DNA from: Methylobacterium frigidaeris
GTDB taxonomy: Bacteria; Pseudomonadota; Alphaproteobacteria; Rhizobiales; Beijerinckiaceae
DNA: 57,547 bases
Reading direction: 5' to 3'
Assembly: GCF_022179185.1 (NCBI RefSeq)
Contig: NZ_BPQJ01000042.1
Coordinates: forward strand, 1-57,547
Below, piece by piece: positions 24,959 to 34,425 of the stretch; the first letter of the stretch is position 1, and each line of letters opens with the position of its first letter. The notes beneath the pieces were generated by a model, which made no database searches, was not told the DNA's origin, and saw only the letters and a list, made by a program, of their open reading frames with translations. A program made the position numbers and the translations under genes.

Positions 24959-26992
24959 TCAGTCCCTGCTTGGTCGCAACGGTGCGAACTGGCTTTCGGC
25001 CGGCCGGGACACGAGCCGGTAGAAGGCAACGAGGGCGACCCCGAACACCACGACGCCGAACGCCGGCGCGAGGTGGGCGAGATCCGGACCCACAAGGGCC
25101 AGCGAGGCAGAGCGGCCGGTCAGGGTATCGGCCGCCGCGAGCAACACGCCAACGAAGCTCTCGCCGACAAGGAAGCCGGACGCCAACAGCACGCCGCGCC
25201 GGCGCACCGGCTCGACCACGGTCTCGCGTGGGCGCTTCTCCGCTGCGGCGGCGCGATGCAGGGCGCGGGTTCCGAGCCAGCCGAGCACGCCGCCCACCGC
25301 GATCGTCATCTCGACCTCAAGCGGCAGGTACATGCCGATGCCGACGGTCAACGCCGGGAAGGTGAGCCCGCGCCGCCGCAAGAGCGCTTCGAGTGCGACG
25401 AAGCCGGTGCCGAGCCCCATGCCGATCAGCACCATCGTCCAGGGCAGTTCCCCATGCACAATCCCGCCCGCGATCTGCGCCATCAGGGCCGCTTGAGGCG
25501 CCGGCAGCGCCGCACGCGCTTCCATGCCCTCGCGTGGCAGGGCGCCAACGAAGCCGTAAGCGCCGTAGAGCAGGGCGAGAAGCGGTGCGATGACGACGGC
25601 GCCGATGCCGACGCCAACCGTCAGAGCGACCTGCTGGCGCCAGGGCGTCGCGTCGACGAGTTGACCGGTCTTGAGGTCTTGGAGGTTGTCGTTGGCGATC
25701 GACGCGATAGTGACGATCACGGCGGCAAGCAGCAGGGCCATGCCGGTGACGAATCGCTGGCCCTCCTCGTCCACTGGGTGTCCGACAAGGATGGGCAACA
25801 GGACAGCAACTACCATGGTGGTGAGGATGCCGATCCCGGATATCGGGCTCGACGACGAGCCGAGCAGACCCGCGAGGTAGCCACACGCCGCCGCCATCAG
25901 AAATCCGAACAGCACGACGAACAGCGTCGCCGCCACGATGAGCACAGGGAAGACCCCACCGAGGTTCGCACCAGATGCAAACCATGCCACCAGCCCTGCC
26001 AGGGGCAGTGTGAGGGCAGCAGCCGCCAGGCCCACCCAGGTGATCGGGATGTCTCGCTCGAGCCGCGGCATCTCCCGCAGGGCGCGTCCCTCGCCCGTCC
26101 CACGGGCGCTCCTCAGGGCGGAGCGGATGCTGGTGAGGATGGGCTTCGCGAGCGTGCCGACCGTCCATACGCCCCCGACTGCAATAATGCCGGCCCCAAT
26201 CAGGCGGACCTGACCGGCCCAGATCGCATCGGCTGCTTCCGCCGGCGACGAGCCCCGGTCTGGCCCAAACGTGGCGAGGAGCGGCACGGCGATGCCCCAG
26301 GAGAGCACCACGCCCGTGAAGAGGGCGAGGCAGGCGCCGATGCCCACGAGGTAACCGACCCCGACGAGCGCGAGCGAGAAGCCGGTACCAAACCGAAATG
26401 GTGCCGGTCCGAGGACGAGCGTCGTCCGCACACCGTCGGCGAGGAGCTTCAGGCCGCCTGTCGCGAGGGCGATCGCGCCGGAGGCTGCGGCCGCGACGAG
26501 GAGCGTGCGCAAGCCCCCTCCTTCCTCGCCTCCCGCCCGGCTCTCGCCCGCGTGCAGCACCTCAGCGGCGGCTTGGCCCTCTGGGTAGGGCAGATCGCCC
26601 CCAACCACGAGCGCGCGGCGCAGCGGAATTGAGTAGGCGACACCGAGGAGACCGCCCACAAGGCAGACCATGCTCGTCTGCCAGAATGGAAAACCATGCC
26701 AGTAGCCGATCAACACGAGTCCAGGCAGGACCAGGATGACATTGCACAGCGTGCCCGCGGCGGAGGCCTGCGTCTGGACGATGTTGTTCTCGACAAGGCT
26801 CGCGCCGCCCACGGCTCGCAGCAGCCCCATGGAAATCACAGCGGCAGGAATGGACGACGAGAACGTCATTCCAGTCTTGAGGCCCATGTAGACGTTGGCG
26901 GCCATGAACACGACGATGATGGCCCCGCCAATCAGCAGCGAGCGCCCGGTCAGTTCGGTGCCTCGGCGGTTCGTGTCCTGAGCTTCGTCCAT
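24959..26992 (-). CDS. OPT-family oligopeptide/metal-chelate transporter
   Basis: This large membrane protein (~677 residues from ATG 26992; a further 14 residues are possible from 27034) carries the OPT pattern: 'GLKTGMTFSSSIPAAVISMG' after helix 2, 'NNIVQTQASAAGTLCN', 'PYPEGQAAAEVL', and 'SPISGIGILTTMV' later, with about 14-16 helices. OPT members import peptides, glutathione conjugates or metal-siderophore complexes using the proton gradient. A YdcZ-type transporter follows on the same strand. The substrate cannot be assigned. Confidence 0.92.
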   Translation of the reverse strand: MDEAQDTNRRGTELTGRSLLIGGAIIVVFMAANVYMGLKTGMTFSSSIPAAVISMGLLRAVGGASLVENNIVQTQASAAGTLCNVILVLPGLVLIGYWHGFPFWQTSMVCLVGGLLGVAYSIPLRRALVVGGDLPYPEGQAAAEVLHAGESRAGGEEGGGLRTLLVAAAASGAIALATGGLKLLADGVRTTLVLGPAPFRFGTGFSLALVGVGYLVGIGACLALFTGVVLSWGIAVPLLATFGPDRGSSPAEAADAIWAGQVRLIGAGIIAVGGVWTVGTLAKPILTSIRSALRSARGTGEGRALREMPRLERDIPITWVGLAAAALTLPLAGLVAWFASGANLGGVFPVLIVAATLFVVLFGFLMAAACGYLAGLLGSSSSPISGIGILTTMVVAVLLPILVGHPVDEEGQRFVTGMALLLAAVIVTIASIANDNLQDLKTGQLVDATPWRQQVALTVGVGIGAVVIAPLLALLYGAYGFVGALPREGMEARAALPAPQAALMAQIAGGIVHGELPWTMVLIGMGLGTGFVALEALLRRRGLTFPALTVGIGMYLPLEVEMTIAVGGVLGWLGTRALHRAAAAEKRPRETVVEPVRRRGVLLASGFLVGESFVGVLLAAADTLTGRSASLALVGPDLAHLAPAFGVVVFGVALVAFYRLVSRPAESQFAPLRPSRD

Positions 26993-27153
26993 CGGGCACC
27001 CTGGCCTGTCGCCACGGGCGCCAACGCAATCCATCTATCGAAGGTCTGCAGTCACTTCGCCGCAGGATGGGCACGACAGAGCTTCGTTCGGTGCCCTAGC
27101 TTTATAGCAGCGAGTGGCTCTCGGACATGCGCCGTCCACTCAGGAGCCCGCCC

Positions 27154-27441
27154 TCAAGCGGCAAGGGTGTCGAACTGCAGGGCATGCGCACGGCGGCTCA
27201 CGGCCGGCCACTCGTTCGCACGGCGCAGCGGGATCCTGGCTTCGATGAGAAGGTCATCATCGAGCAGGCCCTGCGCCACCTCGAGCGAGGCTTCAGGGAA
27301 GGCCTCCGGAATGGCACGACCGGCCGCATTGATGTGCGCTTCGCGCTCGGGGCCGTACTCGATCAGAACGTGCTTGAGGACGCTGAGCATGGCCGGGGTG
27401 TACCCGCCCGAGGTCCCCACCCGGTAGTGCGCGGCGGCCAC
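27154..27441 (-). CDS. Hypothetical protein
   Basis: The 95-codon frame has natural composition ('VLKHVLIEYGPEREAHINAA', 'LEVAQGLLDDDLLIEARIPL'), with a GTG start at 27441 or ATG at 27390 (78 residues). No strong ribosome-binding site and no recognised family. The predominantly helical, acidic centre argues for a real small protein rather than a shadow frame. Confidence 0.45.
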   Translation of the reverse strand: MAAAHYRVGTSGGYTPAMLSVLKHVLIEYGPEREAHINAAGRAIPEAFPEASLEVAQGLLDDDLLIEARIPLRRANEWPAVSRRAHALQFDTLAA

Positions 27442-27455
27442 GGGCCGCTGCCGGA

Positions 27456-27548
27456 TCAGGGCAGCAGCGGGTTGAGCACCGGCGCCAGCGCCAAGCCGAG
27501 AACGAAAGCTGCGACAGCCATGCGACGGAATTGGTTCGACGTGACCAT
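27456..27548 (-). CDS. 30-residue membrane micropeptide candidate
   Basis: An ATG at 27548 with a strong TGGAGG six bases upstream opens a 30-residue peptide that has a short basic start ('NQFRRM') and one hydrophobic helix ('AVAAFVLGLALAPVLNPLL'). It is too short for normal gene callers. The gene 27154-27441 follows 14 bases later on the same strand, so the two may be co-transcribed. Confidence 0.42.
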   Translation of the reverse strand: MVTSNQFRRMAVAAFVLGLALAPVLNPLLP

Positions 27549-28072
27549 GTGAGCCTCCAAGGCAGCTGCTTTCAGCCGGCGTTGCGAGTGCTCGTACCCG
27601 TCGGTGATTGCGTGCGTGTGTTGTGCACCGAGGCGAATTGTTTCGTGGTGCGGAGACGCACCGGATCTCGCACGATCCAACTCCAGCGGAAATGGACCTT
27701 CCAGGGGGACACCTCGACCAGCAGCGTGCTCATCGTGCTGCCCTTCCTCGCTCGGCAGCATGACCCATCGATCAGGAGGCCGGAGAACCTCACCAGCCTC
27801 TCAGCTCCAGGGATAGCACCCAACCCCTCCGAGCCCGCCCACGCCCTAACCTGGGCCATCCCTGTGCCTGATGCCTGACGGGACTGCCCCTGACATCGAG
27901 GGGGAGGGGTAGGGTCGAAAGTCTGGGGGGGTTCAGGGGCATTTACCGCAATGTGTGGTCGAGGCAGCAGGCATAGAGTTCATCCCCGAGAATGGGGGTG
28001 GGACTGGCCTCAGGATGCGCAAGCCGGGCGGCGGGCCACCCGCCGCGGACAAGGGTCAGGAGTGAGCCGCCG
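27549..28072. other. Intergenic region with a G-run cluster
   Basis: No supported gene is seen. Runs of G at 27900-27904, 27906-27909, 27912-27914, 27925-27931 and 27936-27939 on the plus strand could form a G-quadruplex; the loop between the third and fourth runs is ten bases. Confidence 0.45.
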
Positions 28073-28477
28073 ATGAACCGCCCCCGCCTAGTCCTGACCG
28101 AGCTGCGCGAGTACCGGTCCGATCGCACCGGCGCCACCTACTTCGCCGGGTATCTCGGCAAGACCCGGGTGGTGATGCTACGCGACGATCGCGCCGAGCT
28201 CACCGGCCGCGAGGTAGCGCGGTGGGGCGTGCTCCTCGAGGAGCCACAGCCGCGTGAGGAGCGCCAGGCGGCGACCGGCAGCGCCGATGGCGACCGGCAG
28301 GTGCGGCCCGCCTATGAGGAGCGCCGAGCCATGCCGCATGCCACGACTCGGAGCATCGGCGGCCAGCGCCGGAAGTCCCCTGCGAAGACGGCCGCGGACC
28401 AGCGAGCAGCTGAATCGCTGCGGAGCCGCGGCATCGATCCCCGATCAGAGATTCGGCAGGACGATCTGGACTTCTAA
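28073..28477 (+). CDS. Hypothetical basic protein
   Basis: The 134-residue frame starts at an ATG preceded by AGGAG (11-bp spacing). The first ~55 residues look like a folded beta unit ('RPRLVLTELREYRSDRTGA', 'YFAGYLGKTRVVML'); the remainder is charged and probably disordered, rich in Arg, Gln and Ala. No family with known function is recognised. A single-stranded or double-stranded DNA-associated role is possible but not shown. Confidence 0.6.
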   Translation: MNRPRLVLTELREYRSDRTGATYFAGYLGKTRVVMLRDDRAELTGREVARWGVLLEEPQPREERQAATGSADGDRQVRPAYEERRAMPHATTRSIGGQRRKSPAKTAADQRAAESLRSRGIDPRSEIRQDDLDF

Positions 28478-28652
28478 GTAAGCCAGAACATCGGCGACGC
28501 CGATTGGGCGCAAGCTGCAACCATTTTGAGACGCTGCAAGACCGACCTGAAGCGGCACTCGTTAACATTTTTCCTGATACTCGCACAATCTTCATCTTAG
28601 TAGAATTTTTGCAATGATAGGAGGTCAAAAAATTAGGATCTGAAACGTCTCT

Positions 28653-31184
28653 GTGAGTCTCCCATGCGAGCCCGGAGCTGATCGCTTGAGCGGACTTTCT
28701 CACGAGCATGCAGTTCCCTCCCGGGTGCCGTCGCGAAGCACTCTCGCCCTGCGCTTTTTCGTGGGCTGCCTGTTCGTTCTCGTTCTCGCCCAAGCGTTCA
28801 ACGCCACGCTCACGACGGCGGCGATCCGCAAGACGCAGTTCGACTCCGTCGCGACGGCTGCGCGCATCGTCAGCGACGATTGGGCTTTCCGCATCCAGAA
28901 TGCCCTCCGGTTCGGCAAGCCGATCGAGCAGATGTTCGGCCTCCAGGAGATGCTGGCCTCGATCCGGATCGATCTCCCGGACGTCTCAAGCGCATTCGTA
29001 GCCAAACCCGATGGGTCGATCGTGGCCGGTACGCGCGAGGAGCAGGACGAAGCCGTTCGCGACAGCGTCCGCCGGCTTCTTTCGGCTGCACCGTCGAACA
29101 CGCAGGCCGCAGGCACCGCGACGTTCCGGGCCATGACGGTCGGGGACCGGCACCTGTTCGTCACCCCCTTGCTCGGACGACGGGGAGCCATCGCTGGCGG
29201 GCTGGTCCTGAGCGTGCCGCAACTGGTTGTGGCCAAGGCGGGCTGGAGCCTGGCCCGCGGCTATCTCGGCGTCCTGGCTGCCATCACCGCCGGCGGTGCC
29301 CTGGCTCTCCTGGCAGCGACCGTCGCGGCGAACCGGGTCGAAGCCCTCGGCAGGTCGCGGCGCTACGCCATGGCAGTCCCGCTGGTGGTCATCCTCGGCA
29401 CCCAGGCCGTGTCCTCCTGGTACGCCATCGACACCTTCCGTAAGGTCTACCTGTCCACGACCCTGGCCAATGCTGAGCGGTCGCTGACCCGCCTGTCCCT
29501 CGACCTTCAGCGTCTCGCCGGGCGCGGCATCAGGCCCGAGGAAATCGCCGGCTTCGACGCGCCACTCGGGCGGATGAAGGTGGCCATCGCCGAACTCGGG
29601 GCGGTTCAGGTCACCAGGCCGGACCGGTCCCTCGTCGCCGCCGTGCCGCAAGCCGTCGGAGGGGGCGGGGGGCCTCTGCTGATTGAGCACGACGTGCGGT
29701 CCGGTCCGGAGGGGCCAGTCATCGGCCGAATCACCGCCGAATTGTCGGATGCGGCCATCGCTGCGGGCGTCCGTCAACGCCTGCTCGACTCGGCTACCAT
29801 CATCCTGACCTCGCTCCTGTTCATCGTCGAGCTACTGGTCCTGTATGGGGTGTTGATCCACGCCCAGTCCCATGCTCAGTCCCATGCGCAGAAGGGCTCG
29901 GGTAGCCGGGTCCAGGCCGGCGCCCGCCCCGACAGCGCGGCCGACGGGCACCATCTCCTGGCCCGTCCAGCGGCCTTCATCCTGCTCTTCGCCTGGGCCT
30001 TGCCGCTCTCCATCGTGCCGCTGCGGATGGCTAGCCTCGCCTCGGACATGACCGCGATTCCGCGGCAGATCCTGCTCGCCCTGCCGATCTCGGCGGAGAT
30101 GCTGGCTGCCCTGGTGACGGCGCTGCTGGCGGGCTGGCTCACGGACCGGCGGGGTTGGCAATTCCCGTTCTTGATCGGCGTCGTGGTCTGCGCCCTGGGC
30201 TCCGCTCTGTCGGGGTTGGCGTCGGATCCCCTGGCCTACGTGGCCGCCCGCGCGGTGGTCGGGCTCGGTTACGGGCTCGCCTGGATGGGCATCCAGGGTT
30301 ACGTTTTCGCATGGTCCGCCGCGCGGATGCGCACGCAGGCAGTCGCCAACCTCGTCGCCGGCATCTTCGCCGGGCATATCTGCGGCAGCGCCACCGGTGC
30401 CATGCTAGCCGGGCAGCTCGGCCAAGCAGGGGTCTTCCTGGTTGCGGCCGTGGCGGGACTGGTCCCGATCCCGTTCGCAATCCTCGCCATGCGCCGGTAC
30501 TTCGGTGTGCCGGCCGCCAATGTGCCGGCGGCCGTCGCTGCCCCAGTAGCCAACTCGGCGATCGAGGCCGGACCTGGCGGTTTCGGCGTCCTAGCGAGGG
30601 ACCGCAGCTTCGTGGCCCTGCTCCTGCTCAGCGTCGTGCCGTTCTCCGTCGCTCAGGTCGGCCTGCTCTACTACACGGTGCCGGTCTACCTCGCCGACCG
30701 CGGCGTCGGGCAGGCCGACATCGGCCGGATCATGATGATCTACGGCTTGTCGGTCATCTACGTCGCGCCGTGGCTCGGGCGCCTCGTCGATCGCTTCCGG
30801 CAGAAGAAGCCCTTCATCGTGGCCGGGGGGCTGATCGGCGGGGCCGGGCTCGCCTTCTGCTATTTCGATGCCGGCGTCACCACCCTGATCGTCTCGGTGT
30901 TCCTCCTCGGCCTGGCGAGCAGCCTCGGCGGTCCGGCGCAGTCGAGCTTCGCCCTCCACCTTCCGAGCGTGCAGCGGGTCGGCACGGGACGCGCCATGGG
31001 CGTGCAGCGGGCAGCCGACAAGCTCGGTCAGATGGCCGGTCCACTTCTCGTCGGCGCTCTCTTCGCCAGCGTCGGCGTCTCCAGTGGTCTCCTCGTCACC
31101 GGGCTCTACTACGTCGGCTGCACCCTGCTGTTTGGCCTGCTCGCGTCCGAGCGGACCCCTCTCACCTCGAAAGCCCATGCGTGA
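28653..31184 (+). CDS. MFS protein with two extracytoplasmic sensor-like regions
   Basis: The 843-residue protein has two parts. Residues ~30-405 hold TM helices near 30-50, 205-228, 240-258 and 385-405 that enclose two periplasmic stretches (~50-200 and ~260-380) with Cache/PDC-like features, such as 'PDVSSAFVAKPDGSIVAGTR'. Residues ~440-840 form a 12-helix major-facilitator transporter ('GWLTDRRGWQFP', 'GLSVIYVAPWLGRLVDRF'). A sensor array in front of an MFS permease is unusual and suggests a ligand-gated transporter or transceptor. A GTG at 28653 is used; later in-frame GTG/TTG codons are possible starts. Its stop overlaps the next start (TGATG). Confidence 0.82.
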   Translation: MSLPCEPGADRLSGLSHEHAVPSRVPSRSTLALRFFVGCLFVLVLAQAFNATLTTAAIRKTQFDSVATAARIVSDDWAFRIQNALRFGKPIEQMFGLQEMLASIRIDLPDVSSAFVAKPDGSIVAGTREEQDEAVRDSVRRLLSAAPSNTQAAGTATFRAMTVGDRHLFVTPLLGRRGAIAGGLVLSVPQLVVAKAGWSLARGYLGVLAAITAGGALALLAATVAANRVEALGRSRRYAMAVPLVVILGTQAVSSWYAIDTFRKVYLSTTLANAERSLTRLSLDLQRLAGRGIRPEEIAGFDAPLGRMKVAIAELGAVQVTRPDRSLVAAVPQAVGGGGGPLLIEHDVRSGPEGPVIGRITAELSDAAIAAGVRQRLLDSATIILTSLLFIVELLVLYGVLIHAQSHAQSHAQKGSGSRVQAGARPDSAADGHHLLARPAAFILLFAWALPLSIVPLRMASLASDMTAIPRQILLALPISAEMLAALVTALLAGWLTDRRGWQFPFLIGVVVCALGSALSGLASDPLAYVAARAVVGLGYGLAWMGIQGYVFAWSAARMRTQAVANLVAGIFAGHICGSATGAMLAGQLGQAGVFLVAAVAGLVPIPFAILAMRRYFGVPAANVPAAVAAPVANSAIEAGPGGFGVLARDRSFVALLLLSVVPFSVAQVGLLYYTVPVYLADRGVGQADIGRIMMIYGLSVIYVAPWLGRLVDRFRQKKPFIVAGGLIGGAGLAFCYFDAGVTTLIVSVFLLGLASSLGGPAQSSFALHLPSVQRVGTGRAMGVQRAADKLGQMAGPLLVGALFASVGVSSGLLVTGLYYVGCTLLFGLLASERTPLTSKAHA

Positions 31185-32746
31185 TGGCGAACCTCAGGAT
31201 CCCGACGGTCGGCCTGGAGCTCGAGCTTCCCATCATCGCGCGCGCTACGGGCGTCAGCGCGGATGCAAGGGGGCTGTTCCCCCGCCTCTATCAGCGGCGC
31301 CTCGCCCAGGGCGGCGTGGCCGTACCCATCCAGTGCGGCGGGCTCACGATCGGCGTGCGTGATCCGCTGATCGTCACCTCGCTCGACAACGGCTTCAACA
31401 ACGTCGAGACGGCGATCGGCCCGTGCCGCGACCGGGCGTGCGGCGAGACTGCGCTCAACAGCCTCGCGCGCCACGTCCACGGCGAATTGCAGGAAATCCG
31501 GGACACCCTCCGTGAGGACGGCCTCGGCTTCCTGGCGATGTCGCAGCATCCCGACGTCGCGATCACGCCGGACTTCTACCGCCGCATGAGGGCGCCTAAG
31601 GCGATCTACGATTACTGGACCGGGATCCGGGGTTGGGATCACGCCGCGGGAATCGACGCGAAGGCCCAGAACGGCCCGACGACGGGCGTGCCGGCCGACG
31701 CCGCCGTCGCGGCCCTCAACGTAACCCTCCTGGCCGCGCCGGCGATGATCGCCCTGTTCGCCAACTCGCCGTTCGAGAACGGATCGCCGACCGGCTGGAA
31801 GGAGACCCGTCTCAGCATTTGGGAGCGGATGTTCGCCCCGGCTGCCTTTCTGGCCGATCGTCGCCAGCACGTGACGCCGAGCCGACAGTTCGAGGACATG
31901 GCCGACTACTTCGAGTGGACGTTCGGCGCCGGCACCGCCATGCAGGCGATCCCCGAACCGGGCGCGAGCTACAAGGCCGCCGGTCGGCTCCTGCGCGTTG
32001 CCGGCGATCCGCCGCTGCTCGCCTTCCTGCGGGCCGGGCGGACCCGGACCCACACTCTCGACGGCTCGAACGGAGCCGAGGTGCAGCCGAGCCTCTCGCA
32101 CCTCGAGGATCTCCAGTTCTCCCACTTCCTCGATGGACGGATCCGGTTCCACTTCGGCCATCCGCCACCGGTCGGCGCCTTTCTCGAGGCGCTCCGGGAG
32201 CGCACCGTCGAGTCGCTATTCGAAACTCATTGCAGCGCGCTGTACATCGAGGGGCGGGCTTGCGGCGCCAATTTCCCCGATGCGGAACTCTGCGGGCTGA
32301 GCGATCCGCTCGTTTCGGCTTCGGTCACGATGGCGGCTTCGGCGATCCAGAAAGGTCTGATCGCCAATCGAGACGCCTTCGCCCGCATCGCCCGCGTGCT
32401 CGCCTTTCCGGATGTGCAGGCCGCCCGGTTGTCGGCCATGCGCCACGGCCTGGCAACCGACGTGGGCCCCCGGAACACGCCTCTCGCCCGGATCGCTGAG
32501 GTCGTCCTCGAGGAGGCCGAGCGGGGATTGCACGACGACGAGCGATGGATGCTGCACTACCCGATCCACGTGCTTCGCACCGGAGACACCGGGGCCGACC
32601 GGGCGCTGCGATCCTACGCCGCCCTGCCCGGCTCGCCGCGGCAGCGCGTGCGCGAGATCATGCAGGACCGTCTCGTCACCACGCTGCCCCCTGTGCCGGA
32701 TCTGCGGCAGCCCGTTCTCGATCTGCCGCGCGCCGTTGGGTTCTGA
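31184..32746 (+). CDS. Glutamate-cysteine ligase-like (GCS2) enzyme
   Basis: The ~520-residue product opens 'TVGLELELPI', the GLE-E start of the carboxylate-amine ligase GCS2 fold, continues with 'HPDVAITPDFYRRM' and 'IGVRDPLIVTS', and has 'LNVTLLAAPAMIALFANSPF', which matches the strand-helix core of glutamate-cysteine ligases. Such enzymes form gamma-glutamyl amide bonds with ATP. The start ATG shares one base with the stop of the sensor-MFS gene, so the two are translationally coupled. It may make a gamma-glutamyl compound that the transporter handles; this is inference. A much longer open frame from 30155 is a shadow in its first third. Confidence 0.78.
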   Translation: MANLRIPTVGLELELPIIARATGVSADARGLFPRLYQRRLAQGGVAVPIQCGGLTIGVRDPLIVTSLDNGFNNVETAIGPCRDRACGETALNSLARHVHGELQEIRDTLREDGLGFLAMSQHPDVAITPDFYRRMRAPKAIYDYWTGIRGWDHAAGIDAKAQNGPTTGVPADAAVAALNVTLLAAPAMIALFANSPFENGSPTGWKETRLSIWERMFAPAAFLADRRQHVTPSRQFEDMADYFEWTFGAGTAMQAIPEPGASYKAAGRLLRVAGDPPLLAFLRAGRTRTHTLDGSNGAEVQPSLSHLEDLQFSHFLDGRIRFHFGHPPPVGAFLEALRERTVESLFETHCSALYIEGRACGANFPDAELCGLSDPLVSASVTMAASAIQKGLIANRDAFARIARVLAFPDVQAARLSAMRHGLATDVGPRNTPLARIAEVVLEEAERGLHDDERWMLHYPIHVLRTGDTGADRALRSYAALPGSPRQRVREIMQDRLVTTLPPVPDLRQPVLDLPRAVGF

Positions 32747-32749
32747 CCC

Positions 32750-33934
32750 TCAGGGCGTGGTCGCCGGTGAGCGAACGATCTCGTCGCTGGCGACCAGGAT
32801 ATCGAATGGGGGAACATAGCCGATCGCCTTCGCGGTCGTGTAGTTCAGGGCGATCTGGGCTGGAGCCTGCCAGATCTGGGGAAGGCTGCGCGGCCGGGCA
32901 CCGTTGAAGATCCGGGCTATGGTCTCGGCGTGGAAGCGGCCGACGTAGAGGTAGTTCGACTGAGCCACGCTCATCAGGACCCCGGCCCGGACCTCAGTCT
33001 CGCCGAGCATCGAGAACGACGGGATCCGTCCAGTTATCAAGGCCTGGGAGATGGCCGGCAGCGTCGCTGCGTTCACGCCGCGATGCACCGTCACGTAGAC
33101 GGCGTCGGCCTTGACGGCGAGATCTCGGTAGCAGGCGATGGCCGCCTGATCGACGACCGCCTGCGCCGTATTGCTGAAGGGCGCCTTGCAGCCCACGACC
33201 TCGAACCCGAGCTCTCGTGCCGCGGCCTCGACCGCTGGCAGCGCCGCGAACGACCGCCCTTCGGTGCTGTCTTCGTAGACGACACCGAGGCGCTTGAAGC
33301 CGAAGGTGTTCCAGAACAGCTCGACTTGATCGTGGTAGCGGGTCGGCTCCACCTTGGCGTTCAGGTGGTCGAACCCAGAGTCTTCGGCGCTCGCCACGAT
33401 CTTCGAGCCGACGGGATCGCTCGTCGAGGCCACGATGACCGGAACGGTGACTTCGCTCGTGGCGAGATCCTGCCCGGCCCAGGTTCCGAGTGCGAGAACG
33501 AGATCGAGATCGCGTCGCTCTTTCAGGCGACCGATGAGTTCCGCGCGTGTCTTGGTACGCTTTGAGGCATCGAAGTTGCCCGGCGCATAGCGTGCATCGG
33601 CGACGAACTCGATGAAGCGGCTGTCGACGCGCGTCGCGAGCCACTGCCAGGTCTGGAACGGATCGAGCCCAGCAGGAATGTCCACGCCTTTGAGCCAGCC
33701 TAAGGCGGCCAATCCGTTTACGATCGATTTTAGGATGACGACATAATCGGCGTACTGTCCGCCTTCATAGTACCCGATCCGCCATTTTGTACCGTCTTCC
33801 TTCAGTTTGGGCGTAACAGGCCAGGTAGCGGCATTTGCGGCAAGCTGCTGATCCGGCAAGGCAATTGCCGGCGAGGGGTGTGTGATCCCGAGGCACAGAA
33901 CGGCAGCTGTCGCAAGGAGGGTAGATTTCAGCAT
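32750..33934 (-). CDS. Orphan ABC_sub_bind-type periplasmic binding protein
   Basis: This ~394-residue protein has a signal peptide (basic start, hydrophobic 4-15, cleavage near 'PAIAL'). The body resembles ABC_sub_bind (TrpX-like) binding proteins: 'KWRIGYYEGGQYADYVVILK', 'LDLVLALGTWAGQDLATSE', 'PVIVASTSDPVGS' and 'KRLGVVYEDST'. There is no permease or ATPase gene nearby. It is convergent with the GCS-like gene with only three bases between stops. It could present a ligand to the Cache-like regions of the sensor-MFS protein, by analogy with binding-protein-dependent receptors. The frame continues upstream to 34378, but the signal peptide supports ATG 33934. Confidence 0.83.
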   Translation of the reverse strand: MLKSTLLATAAVLCLGITHPSPAIALPDQQLAANAATWPVTPKLKEDGTKWRIGYYEGGQYADYVVILKSIVNGLAALGWLKGVDIPAGLDPFQTWQWLATRVDSRFIEFVADARYAPGNFDASKRTKTRAELIGRLKERRDLDLVLALGTWAGQDLATSEVTVPVIVASTSDPVGSKIVASAEDSGFDHLNAKVEPTRYHDQVELFWNTFGFKRLGVVYEDSTEGRSFAALPAVEAAARELGFEVVGCKAPFSNTAQAVVDQAAIACYRDLAVKADAVYVTVHRGVNAATLPAISQALITGRIPSFSMLGETEVRAGVLMSVAQSNYLYVGRFHAETIARIFNGARPRSLPQIWQAPAQIALNYTTAKAIGYVPPFDILVASDEIVRSPATTP

Positions 33935-34209
33935 GTGACGGCGTGCAGCCCCTGCAGAGGTGAAGAGGATACCATGACCGGCGGGCCACAGGCCGGCGGA
34001 CCACAGGCCCTCTCGGATGGTCAGATCTTCGCCCAGGAAGCTGACGATTTGGTTGTGATGCATCGCTGGACGACCGGTGTGCCTTTTGTCGTCAGGTGTT
34101 GCAGCGCGCTTGGCACGCTCCTCCCGCTGTTCGATGCCCATGACCGAGAGAAGTCCGGCGCGCTGATGGCGGCAATGGACGCTTGCAACAGCCGGTTCGG
34201 ACGTGGCGC

Positions 34210-34425
34210 CGTGGTGCCGGCGCGGCGCCGGACCTCTTCCGGCGGGCGGACACTGCTCTTTACGAGGCCAAGGCCAGCGGTCGGAACCAAACCCGACGCG
34301 CGGCTGCGGTCGAGGCGCGGGCGGCGGATGCGGCGCTCTACCAGGCCAAGCGGCACGGTCGCGACCGCGTAACGGCACAGCTCGATCAGCATCGTGGCAT
34401 CACCGACAGTGTGGGTGCATTCTGA
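34210..34425 (+). pseudogene. Tandem GGDEF C-terminal remnant
   Basis: One frame contains 'FRRADTALYEAKASGRNQTR' and, ~15 residues later, 'ADAALYQAKRHGRDRVTA'. Both are the final helix of a GGDEF domain (ADxALYxAKxxGRNR). The catalytic part is missing. The duplication of just this end implies recombination between diguanylate cyclase genes, which are common in the next 12 kb. Confidence 0.6.

Noticed and set aside
24443..26632. A 729-codon plus-strand open frame
   Set aside because: It is antisense to the YdcZ-like and OPT transporter genes and reads as Arg/Gly/His-rich low-complexity sequence.
30155..31183. The upstream part of the long frame containing the GCS-like gene
   Set aside because: It overlaps the MFS coding frame and is Arg-rich; the natural start with a GLE motif is at 31184.
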